DNA from: Streptomyces sp. B21-083
GTDB lineage: Bacteria > Actinomycetota > Actinomycetes > Streptomycetales > Streptomycetaceae
Length of the DNA: 64,000 bases
Assembly: GCF_036898825.1 (NCBI RefSeq)
Contig: NZ_JARUND010000001.1
Coordinates: 4,960,001-5,024,000, forward strand
Direction of reading: 5' to 3'
In this document: positions 49,366 through 60,051 of the stretch, piece after piece
Position numbering within the stretch: the first letter of the stretch is position 1
Layout: each line of letters begins with the position of its first letter
Notes under the pieces: generated by a model
Seen by the model: the letters and a program-made list of their open reading frames with translations, nothing else
Told to the model about the DNA's origin: nothing
The model's database searches: none
Made by a program: the position numbers and the translations under genes

Positions 49366-50262
49366 ATGGATCAGGCGCCAGGCAGCCCGCAGGGCCCGCA
49401 GGACGCCCAGAGCCTGCCCACCTGCTACCGCCACCCGGACCGCGGGACAGGCATCCGCTGCACCCGCTGCGAACGCCCGATCTGCCCCGAGTGCATGGTC
49501 AGCGCCTCCGTCGGCTTCCAGTGCCCGGAATGCGTGCGCAACGGCTCCGGAACCGGCCACGCCCCGAGCGCCACCACACCGCGCACGATCGCCGGCGGCA
49601 CCTTCACGGCCGACCCCCGACTCCTCACCAAGATCCTCATCGGCCTCAACCTCGCCATCTACCTGCTCCAACTGTCGATCGGCGACGACTTCACGCAACG
49701 CTTCGAACTCGTCGGCCGTGCCTCCTACGAGTACCTCGGCCCCTTGGAGGGCGTCGCGGAGGGGCAGTGGTACCGGCTGCTGACGTCGATGTTCCTGCAC
49801 GGCAGCCTCATGCACATCGTCTTCAACATGCTCAGCCTGTGGTGGCTCGGCGGGCCCCTGGAAGCCGCCCTCGGCCGCGCCCGCTACCTCGCGCTGTACC
49901 TGGTCTCCGGCCTCGCGGGCAGCGCGCTGACGTATCTCCTCGAAGCCCCGACCACGCCGTCTCTCGGTGCCTCCGGTGCCATCTTCGGCCTCTTCGGCGC
50001 GACCGCCGTCCTGATGCGCCGCCTCAACTACGACATGCGGCCGATCATCGCCCTGCTGGTGATCAACCTGCTCTTCACCTTCGGACCGCTCAACATCGCC
50101 TGGCAGGCCCACATCGGGGGCCTGGTCGGCGGAGTCGTCATCGGCTACGCCATGGTCCACGCCCCGCGCGAGCGCCGGTCCCTGATCCAGTACGGCGTCT
50201 GCGCGGTGGTTCTGGTCGCGGTGGTCGTCATCACCCTGATCCGCACAGGCCAGCTCATCTAG
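49366..50262 (+). CDS. Rhomboid family intramembrane serine protease
   Basis: 298 residues. N-terminal zinc-ribbon-like part with four Cys pairs (CTRCERPICPEC and CPECVRNG) is followed by six or seven membrane segments. Rhomboid signature: HGSLMHIVFNM, catalytic Ser203 in GASGAIFG and His249 in QAHIGGLVGG. It cleaves membrane proteins within the bilayer; substrates unknown. ATG at 49366 follows GGGGGAG. Confidence 0.94.
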   Translation: MDQAPGSPQGPQDAQSLPTCYRHPDRGTGIRCTRCERPICPECMVSASVGFQCPECVRNGSGTGHAPSATTPRTIAGGTFTADPRLLTKILIGLNLAIYLLQLSIGDDFTQRFELVGRASYEYLGPLEGVAEGQWYRLLTSMFLHGSLMHIVFNMLSLWWLGGPLEAALGRARYLALYLVSGLAGSALTYLLEAPTTPSLGASGAIFGLFGATAVLMRRLNYDMRPIIALLVINLLFTFGPLNIAWQAHIGGLVGGVVIGYAMVHAPRERRSLIQYGVCAVVLVAVVVITLIRTGQLI

Positions 50263-50330
50263 CGCTGTCGGCCCGTCGTCCAACCGTCCGGACCGTCGTT
50301 CCGCTCGTGCGGCCTGTCACTGAGTGCCTG

Positions 50331-50339
50331 TTGTCCACA
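50331..50339. promoter_or_regulatory. Perfect DnaA box outside oriC
   Basis: TTGTCCACA, matching the Streptomyces consensus exactly, in the convergent rhomboid/crgA interval. Confidence 0.6.
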
Positions 50340-50380
50340 GCGCGTGGCCTTGCCTGTGCATAGTGTGCGGGAACAGCTGT

Positions 50381-50424
50381 GCCCCCTGTCACCGACCTGA
50401 GTTTTCCCAGGTCAGGCAGGGGGC
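50381..50424. terminator. Bidirectional terminator between the rhomboid and crgA genes
   Basis: GCCCCCTG and GACCTG stem segments with a small internal loop and an 8-base apical loop. Confidence 0.75.
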
Positions 50425-50477
50425 GAACAAGCTTGCGATTAGCGGTGTGTCAGTCGTACCAGCGTCAACACTCGATG

Positions 50478-50546
50478 AGTTATCCACAGATCGTCGTCTT
50501 TTCCCCAGGTGGGGTGTGGAAAATCAATCCTGGCTGTGGATAACTC
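50478..50546. promoter_or_regulatory. Nested palindrome with DnaA boxes
   Basis: Outer 13-bp arms GAGTTATCCACAG (50478-50490) and its exact complement (50534-50546) enclose a second pair TTTTCC/GGAAAA. Each outer arm holds a TTATCCACA box in opposite orientation (50480-50488, 50535-50543), and a one-mismatch box (TGTGGAAAA) lies at 50515-50523. Confidence 0.6.
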
Positions 50547-50632
50547 AGTGGAAAGCCCTGGGTAGAGCCTCGTTCACCCGAAGGTGACCGGCCGGCCAAC
50601 GGGGCCGACGGGGCTGACCGCCGAGGGCACCG

Positions 50633-50887
50633 CTACTTCCACTGAGTGGAGACACCGAATCCCGCGGCGATGAAGCCGAAGCCCACCACGATGTTCCAGT
50701 TGTCCAGTGAGTCGATCGGCAGCGTGCCGTCGGTCACATAGAAGAGGACGATCCAGGCCAGGCCGATGAGGAACATCGCGAGCATGACCGGTGCGACCCA
50801 GCCGCGACTGTTCAGTTTGATTGCCGTCGCCTGCTTGGCGGGCGGCGGCGTGTAGTCGGCCTTCTTGCGGATACGTGACTTCGGCAC
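50633..50887 (-). CDS. crgA: Cell division protein CrgA
   Basis: 84-residue membrane protein that coordinates growth and septation; in Streptomyces it restrains FtsZ ring formation in aerial hyphae. Basic N-terminus [16 protein letters not shown], then two membrane segments ([22 protein letters not shown] and [17 protein letters not shown]). GTG at 50887 follows AGGAGA. Divergent from the DUF881 gene. Confidence 0.95.
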   Translation of the reverse strand: MPKSRIRKKADYTPPPAKQATAIKLNSRGWVAPVMLAMFLIGLAWIVLFYVTDGTLPIDSLDNWNIVVGFGFIAAGFGVSTQWK

Positions 50888-51029
50888 GAGGGTCTCTCCT
50901 GTCGATGCGCTGCGTGGCCGCGCAGGTAACTGGGTCGGGCTCCGGGGCAGCGTACAAGGGGACACGTGGTGCTCCCCCGGGCGTCCGTTAGCGTAGTGCT
51001 TCCGCGGCGCCGAAGGAGATAAGGGTACG

Positions 51030-51809
51030 TTGAGCAATTCTGCCGACTTCCCCGGGACGGATCCCAGTCCTGCCCGTAACCGCCGTTTCCGCCCGGTCCG
51101 GGTGCTCACCGCGGGGGTTTTCGCCCTCGCGGGGCTGATTTTCTTCACGAGCTTCGACACGGCCAAGGGCACGAACATCCGCACGGACGCCTCCCTGCTG
51201 AGGCTCTCGGACCTCATCCAGGAGCGCAGCCACAAGAACGGCCGGCTCGACGAGTCCAACGCGGCCCTGCGTGACGACGTCGAGGCCTTCGCCGAGCGCG
51301 ACGACGGCAGCACCGAGGCCGAGGACGCCAGACTGGCGGCGCTGGAGAAGGCCGCGGGCACCCAGAAGGTCAAGGGCCAGGCGCTCACGGTCACCCTCAA
51401 CGACGCCCCGCCGAACGCCACGGCGAAGCTCCCTGGCTATCCCGAGCCCCAGCCCGACTATCTGGTCATCCACCAGCAGGACCTGCAGGCCGTGGTCAAC
51501 GCCCTGTGGCAGGGCGGGGCCAAGGGCATCAAGGTCATGGACCAGCGCCTGATCTCCACCAGCGCGGTCCGCTGTGTGGGCAACACCCTGATCCTCCAGG
51601 GACGCGTCTACTCACCCCCGTACAAGATCACGGCGGTCGGCGACCCGGAGCAGCTGAGGGGCGCGCTCACGGCGTCCAAGGCGATCCAGAACTACATGGT
51701 GTACGTCAACGTCTACGGGCTCGGCTGGCAGGTCGACGAGGACGGGACGGTGACTCTGCCGGGGTACTCGGGCACAGTGGACCTGCACTACGCGAAGCCT
51801 GTGGAGTAG
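51030..51809 (+). CDS. DUF881 family membrane protein
   Basis: 259 residues. One membrane segment near 24-42 ([17 protein letters not shown]), a coiled-coil stretch (about 60-110) and the DUF881 domain ([57 protein letters not shown]). The start appears to be TTG at 51030 with GAAGGAG upstream. Conserved next to crgA and sortase genes in actinobacteria, so a cell-division role is likely but unproven. Confidence 0.88.
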   Translation: MSNSADFPGTDPSPARNRRFRPVRVLTAGVFALAGLIFFTSFDTAKGTNIRTDASLLRLSDLIQERSHKNGRLDESNAALRDDVEAFAERDDGSTEAEDARLAALEKAAGTQKVKGQALTVTLNDAPPNATAKLPGYPEPQPDYLVIHQQDLQAVVNALWQGGAKGIKVMDQRLISTSAVRCVGNTLILQGRVYSPPYKITAVGDPEQLRGALTASKAIQNYMVYVNVYGLGWQVDEDGTVTLPGYSGTVDLHYAKPVE

Positions 51810-51843
51810 CCGGAACAGCTGGTAGCTGACCGCTGGGGGGCCT

Positions 51844-52560
51844 GTGTCGGGGCGTGTGATCGTCAGGACGGTCAGCGAGCTGTGCGTCACGGTGGGCACG
51901 CTGCTCGTGCTCTTCGTCGTGTACGTGCTGTTCTGGACGGGAGTGAAGGCCGACGACGTCATGGATGACCAGATCCACCAGTTACAGCAACAGTGGTCGA
52001 AGGGCGCGGTGACACAGACACCGCCGGTGACGACGCCCAGCCCCGCGAGCACCACGATCTCGACCGGTCTGAAGCCCCCTGGGCCCTACACCCCGGCCAA
52101 GCCCTTCGCGATCATGTACATCCCTCGGCTTGGTTTCACGTGGAACAAGCCCGTGCTCGAAGGCACGGGAACGAGCACCCTGAAGAAGGGCCTCGGCCAC
52201 TACGCCACCACCGCGCGGCTCGGCCAGGAGGGCAACTTCTCGGTCGCCGGCCACCGGCGGACGTACGGCGATCCGTTCAAGGACTTCCCGAGGCTGCGGC
52301 GCGGGGACGCGGTGGTACTGACGGACGGGACGACCTGGTTCACGTATCGGATCGACAAAGGCCCCTACAAAACCGTGCCCACGGACGTTGAGGTGATCGA
52401 TCCTGTGCCACGTAAGAGCGGGTACACGCGTTCGGGGCGTTATCTCACGCTGACCACGTGCGATCCGGAGTGGGGGCACAGTCATCGGCTGATCGTCTGG
52501 GCGCACCTGGATTCCACACAGCCTGTGGAGGCCGGGAAACCCGCGGCGCTGCGCCGTTAA
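51844..52560 (+). CDS. Class E sortase (first of three)
   Basis: 238 residues. N-terminal membrane anchor, a Thr/Pro linker, then the sortase fold with catalytic His in VAGHRRTYG, Cys206 in TLTTCDP and Arg in HRLIVWA. Class E enzymes attach LAxTG-type proteins (such as chaplins) to peptidoglycan. GTG start. A one-mismatch parS lies inside the gene at 52133. Confidence 0.9.
   Translation: MSGRVIVRTVSELCVTVGTLLVLFVVYVLFWTGVKADDVMDDQIHQLQQQWSKGAVTQTPPVTTPSPASTTISTGLKPPGPYTPAKPFAIMYIPRLGFTWNKPVLEGTGTSTLKKGLGHYATTARLGQEGNFSVAGHRRTYGDPFKDFPRLRRGDAVVLTDGTTWFTYRIDKGPYKTVPTDVEVIDPVPRKSGYTRSGRYLTLTTCDPEWGHSHRLIVWAHLDSTQPVEAGKPAALRR
52133..52146. promoter_or_regulatory. Degenerate parS-like site inside a sortase gene
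   Basis: GTTTCACGTGGAAC differs from parS by one base. It encodes part of GFTWNKP, so the match may be chance. Confidence 0.35.
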
Positions 52561-52625
52561 TCTGGTGGGGTACGGCGTGAGTCCGGTGCCGCGAGTCGGG
52601 TGCCGTGGGCGACGGAAGGGACGGC

Positions 52626-52787
52626 ATGTACGGCTGGATCTGGCGGCATCTGCCAGGGAACGCGTGGGTGAGGGCGTTGCTCTCCCTCGTGCTGGCGCTG
52701 GCGGTTGTCTACGTGCTCTTCCAGTACGTCTTCCCGTGGGCCGAACCGCTCCTCCCCTTCAACGATGTGACGGTGAACGACCAGTGA
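52626..52787 (+). CDS. Small conserved membrane protein
   Basis: 53 residues, MYGWIWRHLPGNAWVRALL followed by a single membrane segment and a WAEPLLPFNDVTV end. ATG with GGAAGGGA upstream. Its stop overlaps the pabA start by 4 bases, so it is co-translated. The same small gene precedes pabA in many actinobacteria. Function unknown. Confidence 0.8.
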   Translation: MYGWIWRHLPGNAWVRALLSLVLALAVVYVLFQYVFPWAEPLLPFNDVTVNDQ

Positions 52788-53422
52788 GCGCCCGGATTCT
52801 CGTCGTCGACAACTACGACAGCTTCGTCTTCAACCTGGTCCAGTACCTGTACCAGCTGGGCGCCGAGTGCGAGGTGCTGCGCAACGACGAGGTGTCGACG
52901 GCGCACGCGCGGGACGGCTTCGACGGGGTTCTGCTGTCGCCGGGCCCGGGTACGCCCGAGGAGGCCGGCGTCTGCATCGAGATGGTCCGTCACTGCGCGG
53001 CCACCGGGGTGCCGGTGTTCGGGGTCTGCCTGGGCATGCAGTCGATGCAGGTGGCGTACGGCGGTGTGGTGGACCGTGCGCCCGAGCTGCTGCACGGCAA
53101 GACGTCCCTCGTGGAACACGAGGGACGGGGCGTCTTCGCCGGTCTGCCGAGCCCGTTCACGGCGACCCGCTACCACTCCCTGGCGGCGGAACCGGAGACG
53201 GTTCCGGCCGAGCTCGAAGTGACCGCCCGTACGCACGACGGCATCATCATGGGCCTGAGGCACCGTGAGCTTCCGGTCGAGGGTGTGCAGTTCCACCCCG
53301 AGTCGGTGCTGACGGAGCACGGTCACCTGATGCTGGCCAACTGGCTGGCGGAGTGCGGTGACCGGGGTGCTGTGGCGAGGTCTTCGGGGCTCGCCCCGGT
53401 GGTGGGCAGGGCCACGGCGTGA
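52784..53422 (+). CDS. pabA: Aminodeoxychorismate/anthranilate synthase component II
   Basis: Glutamine amidotransferase of 212 residues that supplies ammonia for p-aminobenzoate (folate) or anthranilate synthesis. Class I GATase triad: Cys in GVCLGMQSM, His and Glu in VQFHPESVL; also LSPGPGTPEEAG. No partner synthase gene is nearby, so it could serve either. It overlaps the genes on both sides by 4 bases, linking it to the sortase run. Confidence 0.92.
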   Translation: MSARILVVDNYDSFVFNLVQYLYQLGAECEVLRNDEVSTAHARDGFDGVLLSPGPGTPEEAGVCIEMVRHCAATGVPVFGVCLGMQSMQVAYGGVVDRAPELLHGKTSLVEHEGRGVFAGLPSPFTATRYHSLAAEPETVPAELEVTARTHDGIIMGLRHRELPVEGVQFHPESVLTEHGHLMLANWLAECGDRGAVARSSGLAPVVGRATA

Positions 53423-54816
53423 CCGCCCTGCGCCCCGAGCGCGAGTCCGGCTCCGCCTACGGAGACTCCGGCGACCAGGCAACCCCGTACGGGCAGCTGC
53501 CGTACGAGGCGCCCGGCGCGTTCGAGGCGGCGGTGGACGGCATGGTGGACCCGCTGAGCGACCCGTTGCCCGGGCAGCGGAACGATCCGCCGCCGGGTCG
53601 CGGGACCGGTCGGCGGCGCCGGCGCGGTCATGCGCGGCCCTACGACGCCTCGGCCGAGAGCGGGGCGTCGGAGCACCAGGACCCGGGGCCCGAGTCGGAG
53701 TACGACTCGCGGGGGTACGCGCAGGACTGGCAGGTGGGTGTGTACGAGGAGCAGGCGCCGTACGCGCCTCCCGCGGCCCCTCTTGCGGCTCCTCCGGTGA
53801 CGTCTCCCGCGCCGCCTACTGTGGTCCTCCCGCCCATCGACGAGGAGACGGTGGCGCTGCGGCTGACGGACCTGCCCCCTGATCTGCGTCCCGAGGCGCC
53901 CCGAATAGCCGACAAGGACGCGATGCCGGCGGCCTCGGCCACCGCAAGGGCCACAGGCGCCCCTGAGGGCTCTTCTGCGGTCGGCGGGCGCGCGGCACGC
54001 CGGAAGGCCGCCAAGGCCCGCCACGGGCGCCCTGAGGGCCCGCAGGAGGCGTCCGAGGCGTCGGAGGGGGTGACCGCCGACGCGGCGGCGGGGGGAGCGG
54101 CTCTCTCGCGGGTCGCGGCTCGGCAGGCGGCGCGGGCGCAGAAGCCGGGCATGGCGGTGATGGCGAGCCGGGCGATCGGTGAGGTGTTCATCACCACCGG
54201 CGTACTGATGCTGCTGTTCGTGACCTACCAGCTGTGGTGGACGAACGTCCGAGCGCACGCGCAGGCCGGAAGCGAGGCGACGAGCCTCCAGGAGGACTGG
54301 GCGAGCGGGAAGGGCGCGCCGGGGGCGTTCGAGCCCGGGCAGGGCTTCGCCATCCTCGACATCCCCAAGCTGGACGTCGTGGTGCCGATCGCGGAGGGCA
54401 CCAGCAAGAGCAAGGTGCTGGACCGGGGCATGGTCGGCCATTACGCGGAGGGCGGCCTCACTACGGCGATGCCGTCCGCGGCGACCGGCAACTTCGGGCT
54501 TGCCGGCCACCGCAACACGCACGGCGAGCCGTTCCGGTACATCAACCGGCTTAAGAAGGGCGACGCGATCGTCGTGGAGACGCAGGACAAGTACTACGTC
54601 TACAAGATGGAGTCGATCCTGCCGGTCACGTCGCCGAGCAACACGAGCGTGCTGAATCCGATTCCCAATGGCTCGGGTTTCACCAAGCCCGGCCGCTACA
54701 TCACCCTCACGACGTGTACGCCGGAGTTCACGAGCAGGTACCGGATGATCGTGTGGGGCAAGATGGTCGAGGAACGGCCGCGCAGCAAGGGCAAGCCGGA
54801 TGCGCTCGTGCAGTAA
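53419..54816 (+). CDS. Class E sortase with a long N-terminal extension (second of three)
   Basis: 465 residues. About 240 residues of disordered, Pro/Ala/Arg-rich cytoplasmic sequence precede the membrane anchor (FITTGVLMLLFVTYQLWW) and the sortase domain with LAGHRNTHGEP, Cys433 in TLTTCTP and SRYRMIVWG. The extension is unusually long for a sortase. GTG start overlaps the pabA stop by 4 bases. With the next gene it corresponds to the srtE pair of Streptomyces that anchors chaplins. Confidence 0.92.
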   Translation: MTALRPERESGSAYGDSGDQATPYGQLPYEAPGAFEAAVDGMVDPLSDPLPGQRNDPPPGRGTGRRRRRGHARPYDASAESGASEHQDPGPESEYDSRGYAQDWQVGVYEEQAPYAPPAAPLAAPPVTSPAPPTVVLPPIDEETVALRLTDLPPDLRPEAPRIADKDAMPAASATARATGAPEGSSAVGGRAARRKAAKARHGRPEGPQEASEASEGVTADAAAGGAALSRVAARQAARAQKPGMAVMASRAIGEVFITTGVLMLLFVTYQLWWTNVRAHAQAGSEATSLQEDWASGKGAPGAFEPGQGFAILDIPKLDVVVPIAEGTSKSKVLDRGMVGHYAEGGLTTAMPSAATGNFGLAGHRNTHGEPFRYINRLKKGDAIVVETQDKYYVYKMESILPVTSPSNTSVLNPIPNGSGFTKPGRYITLTTCTPEFTSRYRMIVWGKMVEERPRSKGKPDALVQ

Positions 54817-54829
54817 GGGCAGATGAAGA

Positions 54830-55585
54830 GTGGCAGCGACGACGGACCACGACGAGCAGACCGCCGACGCCCCGGCTTCCCCGTCGCAGGCCCGCCCGCG
54901 GCGCACGGGCGGCAGACTGGCCTCCGCGGTGAGCCTTTTCGGCGAACTGCTCATCACGGCGGGCCTGGTGCTGGGCCTGTTCGTCGCGTACTCCCTCTGG
55001 TGGACGAACGTCGTCGCGGACCGTGAGGCGAACAAACAGGGCGACCAGGTTCGCGACCATTGGGCAGACGGTTACGCCGACACGGGCCCGGGCGCGCTGG
55101 ACACCAAGGACGGCATCGGCTTCCTGCACGTCCCGGCGATGAAGAACGGCGAGGTCCTGGTCAGGAAGGGCACGTCGTCAAAGGTCCTGAACGACGGCGT
55201 GGCCGGCTACTACGTGGACCCGATCAAGTCGGCGCTCCCCCAGGCGAAGCAGGGCAACTTCACGCTGGCGGCCCACCGGGACGGCCATGGCGCCAAGTTC
55301 CACAACATCGACAAGCTGAAGAAAGGCGACCCGATCGTCTTCGAGACGAAGAACGACTGGTACGTCTACAAGGTCTACGCCACCCTCCCGGAAACCTCGA
55401 AGTACAACGTCGAGGTCCTGGCGCAGGTCCCCAAGGAATCGGGCAGGACGAAGCCCGGCCGCTTCATCACCCTGACCACCTGTACGCCGGTGTTCACGTC
55501 GGAGTACCGGTACATCGTGTGGGGGGAGCTGGTACGGGTGGAGAAGGTCGACGGGGATCGGACACCGCCGAAGGAACTGGGGTGA
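54830..55585 (+). CDS. Class E sortase (third of three)
   Basis: 251 residues with membrane anchor (LLITAGLVLGLFVAYSLWW) and sortase domain: LAAHRDGHGAKF, Cys218 in TLTTCTP, and SEYRYIVWGE. GTG start 14 bases after the preceding gene. Closely related to the second sortase in its core, suggesting duplication. Confidence 0.92.
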   Translation: MAATTDHDEQTADAPASPSQARPRRTGGRLASAVSLFGELLITAGLVLGLFVAYSLWWTNVVADREANKQGDQVRDHWADGYADTGPGALDTKDGIGFLHVPAMKNGEVLVRKGTSSKVLNDGVAGYYVDPIKSALPQAKQGNFTLAAHRDGHGAKFHNIDKLKKGDPIVFETKNDWYVYKVYATLPETSKYNVEVLAQVPKESGRTKPGRFITLTTCTPVFTSEYRYIVWGELVRVEKVDGDRTPPKELG

Positions 55586-55627
55586 CGGGACAGCCTTCCT
55601 CATGGGAAGCCTGTCGCTAGCATGACG

Positions 55628-55668
55628 GAGGCCCGAAGCCGCAACTTGCCTTTGCGGCTTCGGGCCTC
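55628..55668. terminator. Bidirectional terminator after the sortase genes
   Basis: Perfect 17-bp stem beginning GAGGCCCGAAGCCGCAA with a 7-base loop, between convergent sortase and nuclease genes. Confidence 0.9.
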
Positions 55669-55684
55669 TTGCGGCACCCCGTGC

Positions 55685-56335
55685 CTACTCCAAGACGTTC
55701 AGGGGTTCACCGGCGCTCCACTCCTCCAGGTGTACGGCGGTGATCCCCGCCTCTGCGGCGATGCTCAGCGCCTCCGGGGTGAAGGGGCACGTTGCCACGT
55801 ACAGCGCCACTTCCGCGCGGTACAGCACCTTGGCCGAGCCGACGAACTTCTGCATGTCAGGGCTGGTGATGTTGAGGTAGGGCGCGAACCTCTTGCACTG
55901 GACGACGAGGCGTCGTCCGTCGGCGGTGAGCGCGATGATGTCGACGCCGCGGTCTCCGTGACCGCCCTGCACGACGACGTTGGTGCAGCCGTCGCGGCGG
56001 AGCAGTTTGGCGATGTGGTGCTCGAACGTGCGGCCGTTCATGGCGTCCATGGCTGCCATGACTCCGATGGCCGGCCGGTCGTCCCGGGTTCCTTCGAGCC
56101 GTTGCAGCCGGGCGTGGTGCTGGTGGAGCCGCCGTTCGATGCGCTGGACGCCCGCCCGCAGGGCGACGAGCTCCTTGCGGTGTTCGCCCGACGTTTCGAT
56201 CAGGGCGTTGAACAGGGGGACGACGGTCTTGCCGAGGACGTGGGTGATCACGTTCTGTTGCCTCTCAACTCGTCGGATTTGCCTCATCCGTGCAGCGAGT
56301 CCAGGCATACGAAGTTGTGGTCGTATGTCGTACAT
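55685..56335 (-). CDS. Mrr-like restriction endonuclease-fold nuclease
   Basis: 216 residues if the ATG at 56335 is used. An N-terminal helical, probably coiled-coil part (1-105) is followed by an Mrr_cat-type domain: MNGRTFEHHIAKLLRRDG with the conserved Glu, GDRGVDIIAL with the metal-binding Asp, and VVQCKRF (QxK). The intact catalytic residues suggest an active nuclease, perhaps for foreign or modified DNA. No methylase is adjacent. No ribosome-binding site is clear; 56308 and 56287 are other starts, and 56287 would leave more room for a promoter after the hairpin at 56340. Confidence 0.8.
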   Translation of the reverse strand: MYDIRPQLRMPGLAARMRQIRRVERQQNVITHVLGKTVVPLFNALIETSGEHRKELVALRAGVQRIERRLHQHHARLQRLEGTRDDRPAIGVMAAMDAMNGRTFEHHIAKLLRRDGCTNVVVQGGHGDRGVDIIALTADGRRLVVQCKRFAPYLNITSPDMQKFVGSAKVLYRAEVALYVATCPFTPEALSIAAEAGITAVHLEEWSAGEPLNVLE

Positions 56336-56339
56336 GGGT

Positions 56340-56384
56340 ATGAGTGGGCCCCGGCACCCTTCCCAGGTGCCGGGGCCCACTCAT
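56340..56384. terminator. Perfect 19-bp hairpin between pknB and the nuclease gene
   Basis: ATGAGTGGGCCCCGGCACC with loop CTTCCCA and exact complement. It terminates pknB (minus strand) and insulates the nuclease gene. Confidence 0.9.
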
Positions 56385-56406
56385 GTGGCATATGTGACAA
56401 GCGGGG

Positions 56407-58407
<2,001 letters not shown>

Positions 58408-58578
58408 AGCTTCCTACCAGCCCTCTCCGTCGGTCCCGACCGCACCTGCTGTGTGGTCCGGCGGTGTGCCGTCCGGGCATACGGTACCCGGGTTCATTTG
58501 TGTGACCTGGCCAAGCCCGTCAGCCGATACCGGACCGGTATCGCAACGTGCACCGATGTGAAGGGGACGTGACGGGGC

Positions 58579-60051
58579 TCACTGCTTGCTGTTGATGACC
58601 GCCTCCATCACGCTCTTGGCGATGGGCGCGGCCAGACCGCCGCCCGAGATGTTGTCGCGGATGGCGTCCTCGTCCTGGACCACGACCGCGACGGCGACCG
58701 GTGAGCTGCCGTCGGCGAGCCTGGCGTAGGAGATGAACCAGGCGTACGGCTTCTCGCTGTTGTCGACGCCGTGCTGGGCGGTACCGGTCTTGCCGCCGAC
58801 GGTGACACCGCTGATCTGGGCGTTCTTGCCGGTGCCGTCCTTGACGACCGTCTCCATCATCGACTGGAGGGTCTGGGCGTTCTTGGAGGTGAGCGGCTGG
58901 CTCATCTCCGTGGGCTCGGTCTGTTCGAGCACGTCGATGTTGGGGGCCTGGAGCTTGTCGACCATGTACGGCTTCATCAGCTTGCCGTCGTTGGCGATCG
59001 CGGAGGCGACCATGGCCATCTGCAGCGGGGTCGTCGCGGTCTCGAACTGGCCGATCGAGCTGAGCGCGGTCTGCGGCCGGTCCATCTTCTCGGGGAAGTT
59101 GGAGGCGGCGGAGCGGACCGGGATGAACTGCTCGGAGTTGAAGCCGAACTTCTTGGCCTCCTCCAGCATCTTGTCCTTGCCGACGTCGACGCCGATCTTG
59201 CCGAAGACGGTGTTGCAGGAGTACTGGAGGGCGACGCGCATGGTCGCGTTCTTGCAGGGGATGGACCCCTCGTTCTTCAGCTCGGTCGTGGTGTCCGGCA
59301 GGGTGTACGGGAGCGGCGAGTCCGTCTTCTGGTCGGCGTCCGTGTACAGGCCGTTCTCCAGGGCGGCGGCGGCCGTCACGACCTTGAAGGTGGAGCCGGG
59401 CGGGTAGATGTCGCGCAGGGCCCGGTTGAGCATGGGCTCGTTGGGGTCCTGGGCCTTCTGCAGCTTCTGCCAGGCCTCCGAGTCCTTGTTCGAGTTCCCG
59501 GCGAACGTCGAGGGGTCGTACGAGGGGAAGGAGGCCAGGGCCAGGATCGCGCCGGTGGACGGGTCGATCGCGACCACCGCGCCCTTGCCGCGGCCCTTGA
59601 GGCCGTCGTACGCGGCCTTCTGGGCGGCGGCGTTGAGGGTGGTGATGACGTTGCCGCCCTGCTTCTTCTTGCCCGTGATCATGTCGAGGGTGTTGCGGAA
59701 GAAGAGCCGGTCGTCGTTGCCGGTGAGGATGCCGTCGTCGATGGACTCCAGCTGTGTCGCGCCGAACGCCTGCGAGGCGTAGCCCGTGACGGGGGCCCAC
59801 ATGGGCCCGTCCTTGTAGCTGCGTTTGTACTCGAAGTCGGTGCTGTCGGACTTGGTGGAGCCGGTGATCGCCTTGCCGTCGACGATGATGTTGCCGCGTG
59901 GTGTGGCGTAGCGCTCGATGGCGACGCGGCGGTTGTACTTGTCGTCCTTGAGGGCGTCCGCCCGGACGTACTGGATCCAGTTGTCGCGGATGAGCAGGGC
60001 GAGCACGAGCAGCCCGCAGAAGAGCGCGATCCGGCGCAGGGGCTTGTTCAC
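58579..60051 (-). CDS. pbpA: Class B penicillin-binding protein PbpA
   Basis: 490-residue transpeptidase with one N-terminal membrane segment, a dimerisation region (RYATPRGNIIVDG) and the penicillin-binding domain: GSTFK (SxxK), SCN and KTGT. Works with RodA/FtsW-type polymerases. GTG at 60051 overlaps the rodA stop by 4 bases, as expected for a SEDS/bPBP pair. Confidence 0.95.
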   Translation of the reverse strand: MNKPLRRIALFCGLLVLALLIRDNWIQYVRADALKDDKYNRRVAIERYATPRGNIIVDGKAITGSTKSDSTDFEYKRSYKDGPMWAPVTGYASQAFGATQLESIDDGILTGNDDRLFFRNTLDMITGKKKQGGNVITTLNAAAQKAAYDGLKGRGKGAVVAIDPSTGAILALASFPSYDPSTFAGNSNKDSEAWQKLQKAQDPNEPMLNRALRDIYPPGSTFKVVTAAAALENGLYTDADQKTDSPLPYTLPDTTTELKNEGSIPCKNATMRVALQYSCNTVFGKIGVDVGKDKMLEEAKKFGFNSEQFIPVRSAASNFPEKMDRPQTALSSIGQFETATTPLQMAMVASAIANDGKLMKPYMVDKLQAPNIDVLEQTEPTEMSQPLTSKNAQTLQSMMETVVKDGTGKNAQISGVTVGGKTGTAQHGVDNSEKPYAWFISYARLADGSSPVAVAVVVQDEDAIRDNISGGGLAAPIAKSVMEAVINSKQ

